Part shown: piece by piece, positions 62,669 through 64,000 of the stretch
Position numbering within the stretch: the first letter of the stretch is position 1
Layout: the number at the start of each line of letters is the position of its first letter
Assembly (NCBI RefSeq): GCF_001866005.1
Contig: NZ_MLQR01000050.1
Span: 236,839-300,838 of the forward strand
Origin: Anaerobacillus alkalilacustris
Lineage (GTDB): Bacteria; Bacillota; Bacilli; Bacillales; Anaerobacillaceae
DNA: 64,000 nt
Reading direction: 5' to 3'
Made by a program: the position numbers and the translations under genes
Notes under the pieces: model-generated
The model's database searches: none
Seen by the model: only the letters and a program-made list of their open reading frames with translations
What the model was told of the DNA's origin: nothing

Positions 62669-62681
62669 CTGATCGGATCAG
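62669..62681. promoter_or_regulatory. Perfect palindrome in the ptsHI leader
   Basis: CTGATCGGATCAG, 13-bp palindrome about 25 nt after the predicted start of transcription. May be an operator or a short RNA hairpin; nothing further can be said. Confidence 0.3.
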
Positions 62682-62711
62682 TAACACGTAAATTTTGTTC
62701 TGTTGCTACAA

Positions 62712-62741
62712 ATTATAGCACAATTCAGCAATTGTTATCAA
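62712..62741 (-). promoter_or_regulatory. SigA promoter of ptsHI
   Basis: TTGATA (complement of 62736-62741), 18 nt, TATAAT (complement of 62712-62717). Leader of about 260 nt. Confidence 0.75.
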
Positions 62742-62777
62742 TAGCTTTAGTTGAAAAATAAAGACGTTTACATTTAA

Positions 62778-63030
62778 GAAAAGCGCAAGCGCCTTGATCA
62801 CGGGCGAAAGGCACAGGAACGCCTTTGACAGAAGCCGCTCTTTTGCTTCCTACGTGCTTCTGCGTCTGACAGCTTTGCTTCGAAGTAGGCTTCCTCGAAA
62901 CAAAGTAGCATGGAGCATCATCAAAGAAGCAATCCAGGCAGTCAGTGAAGTCAGAAACTTGACTGAAGTGACCGAGCTCGTAGGCTGCTTGAACTGGACA
63001 GTTTCCAAGTTAGAAATTTATAATTTCTGA
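62778..63030 (+). repeat. Dispersed repeat family R, copy 5
   Basis: Shortest full copy: start GAAAAGCGCAAGCGCCTTGA, short body, conserved end GACAGTTTCCAAGTTAGAAA. No 34-bp tandem unit. This is the only copy with no convincing terminator at its conserved end, though CATAAAAAATACGG follows. Confidence 0.9.
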
Positions 63031-63783
63031 TTACATAAAAAATACGGAGATAACAAGTATCCAGAAGACTGGAATAATTTGTGCAAACTACTCAGAAGAA
63101 TTACTGGGAAGAAATTTTCATAAGTTATATGAACTGTTTCGTGCATGTATTTAAGTATCTGTTTATAAATTTCCTGGTGATTAGTGAAATGATAGATAGG
63201 CTTAAATATGATAATGTACCTCTAGGATTTAATGAAAAGGATGTTATATCAAAAATAAAAAACGAGGCAATTTCTTTTTTGAGGTTAGATGTTTAGTATT
63301 TTAAACAACTGGCAATGGGGGCAGGTTTCTACCTTGGGGACAAAGTTCGCTTTCTTGCGGACACAGAAGCCCTTATTTTGCTGATTTTGATCATATTCTT
63401 GTTTAAAAGGTCACCAGGTTCCTTATTTCATAAAAATCTACTAAAAAAGAAGTAAAACTAGCCAAATAGCGAACCTGGTGTCCTCTTACTTTGATAAAAC
63501 ACTGGTTTGTTCACAAATAACGGCTCTCTTGTCCGATATAAATATAATAAGAAACTCACATGATTTTCCACTCACACCCCCGGATGAAAATATTTCTTCC
63601 GGGGTTTTTGCTTCTCCCTCCTCGTCTATACTTATAAAGCTATGGAAAGTAAGTTTACGTGCGCTTTAATGGTGGTTTAACCCTGTATAAGAAACTGTTT
63701 GGAATTTGCCTTGTGGACACCCCCTTGTTGACTCTTCGTTTCTTGAGGATGATCACGTACAGAAAAATGCTGTTTGACCAAGC
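63031..63783. other. Decayed accessory DNA
   Basis: No gene recognised. A 71-codon plus-strand frame (63081-63296, GTG start, no good ribosome site) could be a remnant. There is a 10-bp inverted repeat CACCAGGTTC (63412) / GAACCTGGTG (63471), and a pair of similar 22-nt units around 63315-63362 (TGTCCGCAAG.. and TGTCCCCAAG.. on the minus strand). Confidence 0.4.
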
Positions 63784-63954
63784 TTATTCCACTTTCCATA
63801 GACTATATTTGGAGGTTGATCCCCTTGAATATTCTATTAACCCATTGTGCTGGTGTAAGCATTTAAGGGCACAAGCTCTTGTTACTTCCCAAATTACTAT
63901 GAACGGATTTTCATCATAATTTTTAGGTTTCTCTGATAAGAATGATAAATTCAT
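63784..63954 (-). pseudogene. Truncated radical SAM protein gene (AhbD/NirJ-like N-terminus)
   Basis: GGAGGAGACCTT precedes an ATG at 63954. The first 34 codons read as the intact start of a radical SAM/SPASM protein: F-I-V-I-W-E-V-T-R-A-C-A-L-K-C-L-H, where CxxxCxxC is expected. The third Cys is missing because homology ends exactly after C-L-H; the frame then runs through unrelated residues to a stop at codon 57. The rest of the roughly 350-codon gene is not found in the window. Related proteins act in haem or modified-tetrapyrrole synthesis or peptide modification. Confidence 0.8.
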
Positions 63955-64000
63955 AAGGTCTCCTCCGCTCTTTTATCTAAGTTCTTCATAGTTTCATCAT

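Noticed and set aside
62499..62687. 62-codon minus-strand frame in the ptsH leader
   Set aside because: No ribosome site, composition of AT-rich leader DNA, and not recognisable.

Overview
The window is a low-GC, spore-forming member of the Bacillota, most likely an alkaliphile-type Bacillaceae (Bacillus, Alkalihalobacillus or Anaerobacillus-like). This rests on the gene content (spoIIB, spoVID, ysxE, gerM, lonB), two T-box leaders, AGGAGG-type ribosome sites, and long-range synteny with the folC-valS-spoVID-hem-ysxC-lonA-lonB-clpX-tig-leu/ilv-rph-gerM-racE block of Bacillus subtilis. Almost every gene is on the minus strand; only four small plus-strand genes interrupt it. The species assignment is inference.

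Layout by coordinate. 1-600: start of a minus-strand gene (perhaps maf), then repeat copy R1. 602-1726: spoIIB. 2250-14400: a type IV pilus operon transcribed leftward, in the order minor pilins, a membrane protein, a VanW-type protein, PilB, PilT, PilC, major pilin, PilD, PilM, PilN, PilO. Between pilC and the pilin lies a c-di-GMP-II riboswitch-like RNA with a plausible terminator. 14495-19782: folC, a divergent ATP-grasp gene, a DUF3889 gene and valS with its T-box. 20697-24337: a small membrane protein, ysxE, an extra spore-coat-type gene and spoVID. 24784-31310: hemAXCDBL, making uroporphyrinogen precursors from glutamyl-tRNA. 31828-43032: a lipoprotein, ysxC, lonA, lonB, clpX, tig, ysoA. 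43251-53545: ilvD-[T-box]-ilvBHC-leuABCD, with a promoter and a CcpA (cre) box far upstream of ilvD. 54927-55084: tRNA-Arg and tRNA-Gly. 55396-60020: ysnB, rdgB, rph, gerM, racE, ysmB. 60463-62444: ptsHI. The last 1.5 kb is decayed accessory DNA ending in a broken radical-SAM gene.

The unexpected content is mostly non-coding. (1) The pilin gene is preceded by a near match to the c-di-GMP class II aptamer, with a terminator whose 5' arm is the 3' end of the aptamer; c-di-GMP would thus switch pilin on. (2) A 250-390 bp repeat family occurs in five full copies plus two remnants, all in one orientation. In six of the seven the same conserved end lies against the T-tract of an intrinsic terminator, suggesting terminator-targeted insertion. 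Four copies carry 1-3 units of a 34-bp tandem repeat. (3) A second, highly structured repeat of about 200 bp (24555 and 60131) looks like an end or guide-RNA part of an IS200/IS605-like element without its gene. (4) A third repeat of about 95 bp occurs three times between genes. No CRISPR array, prophage or intact transposase is visible.
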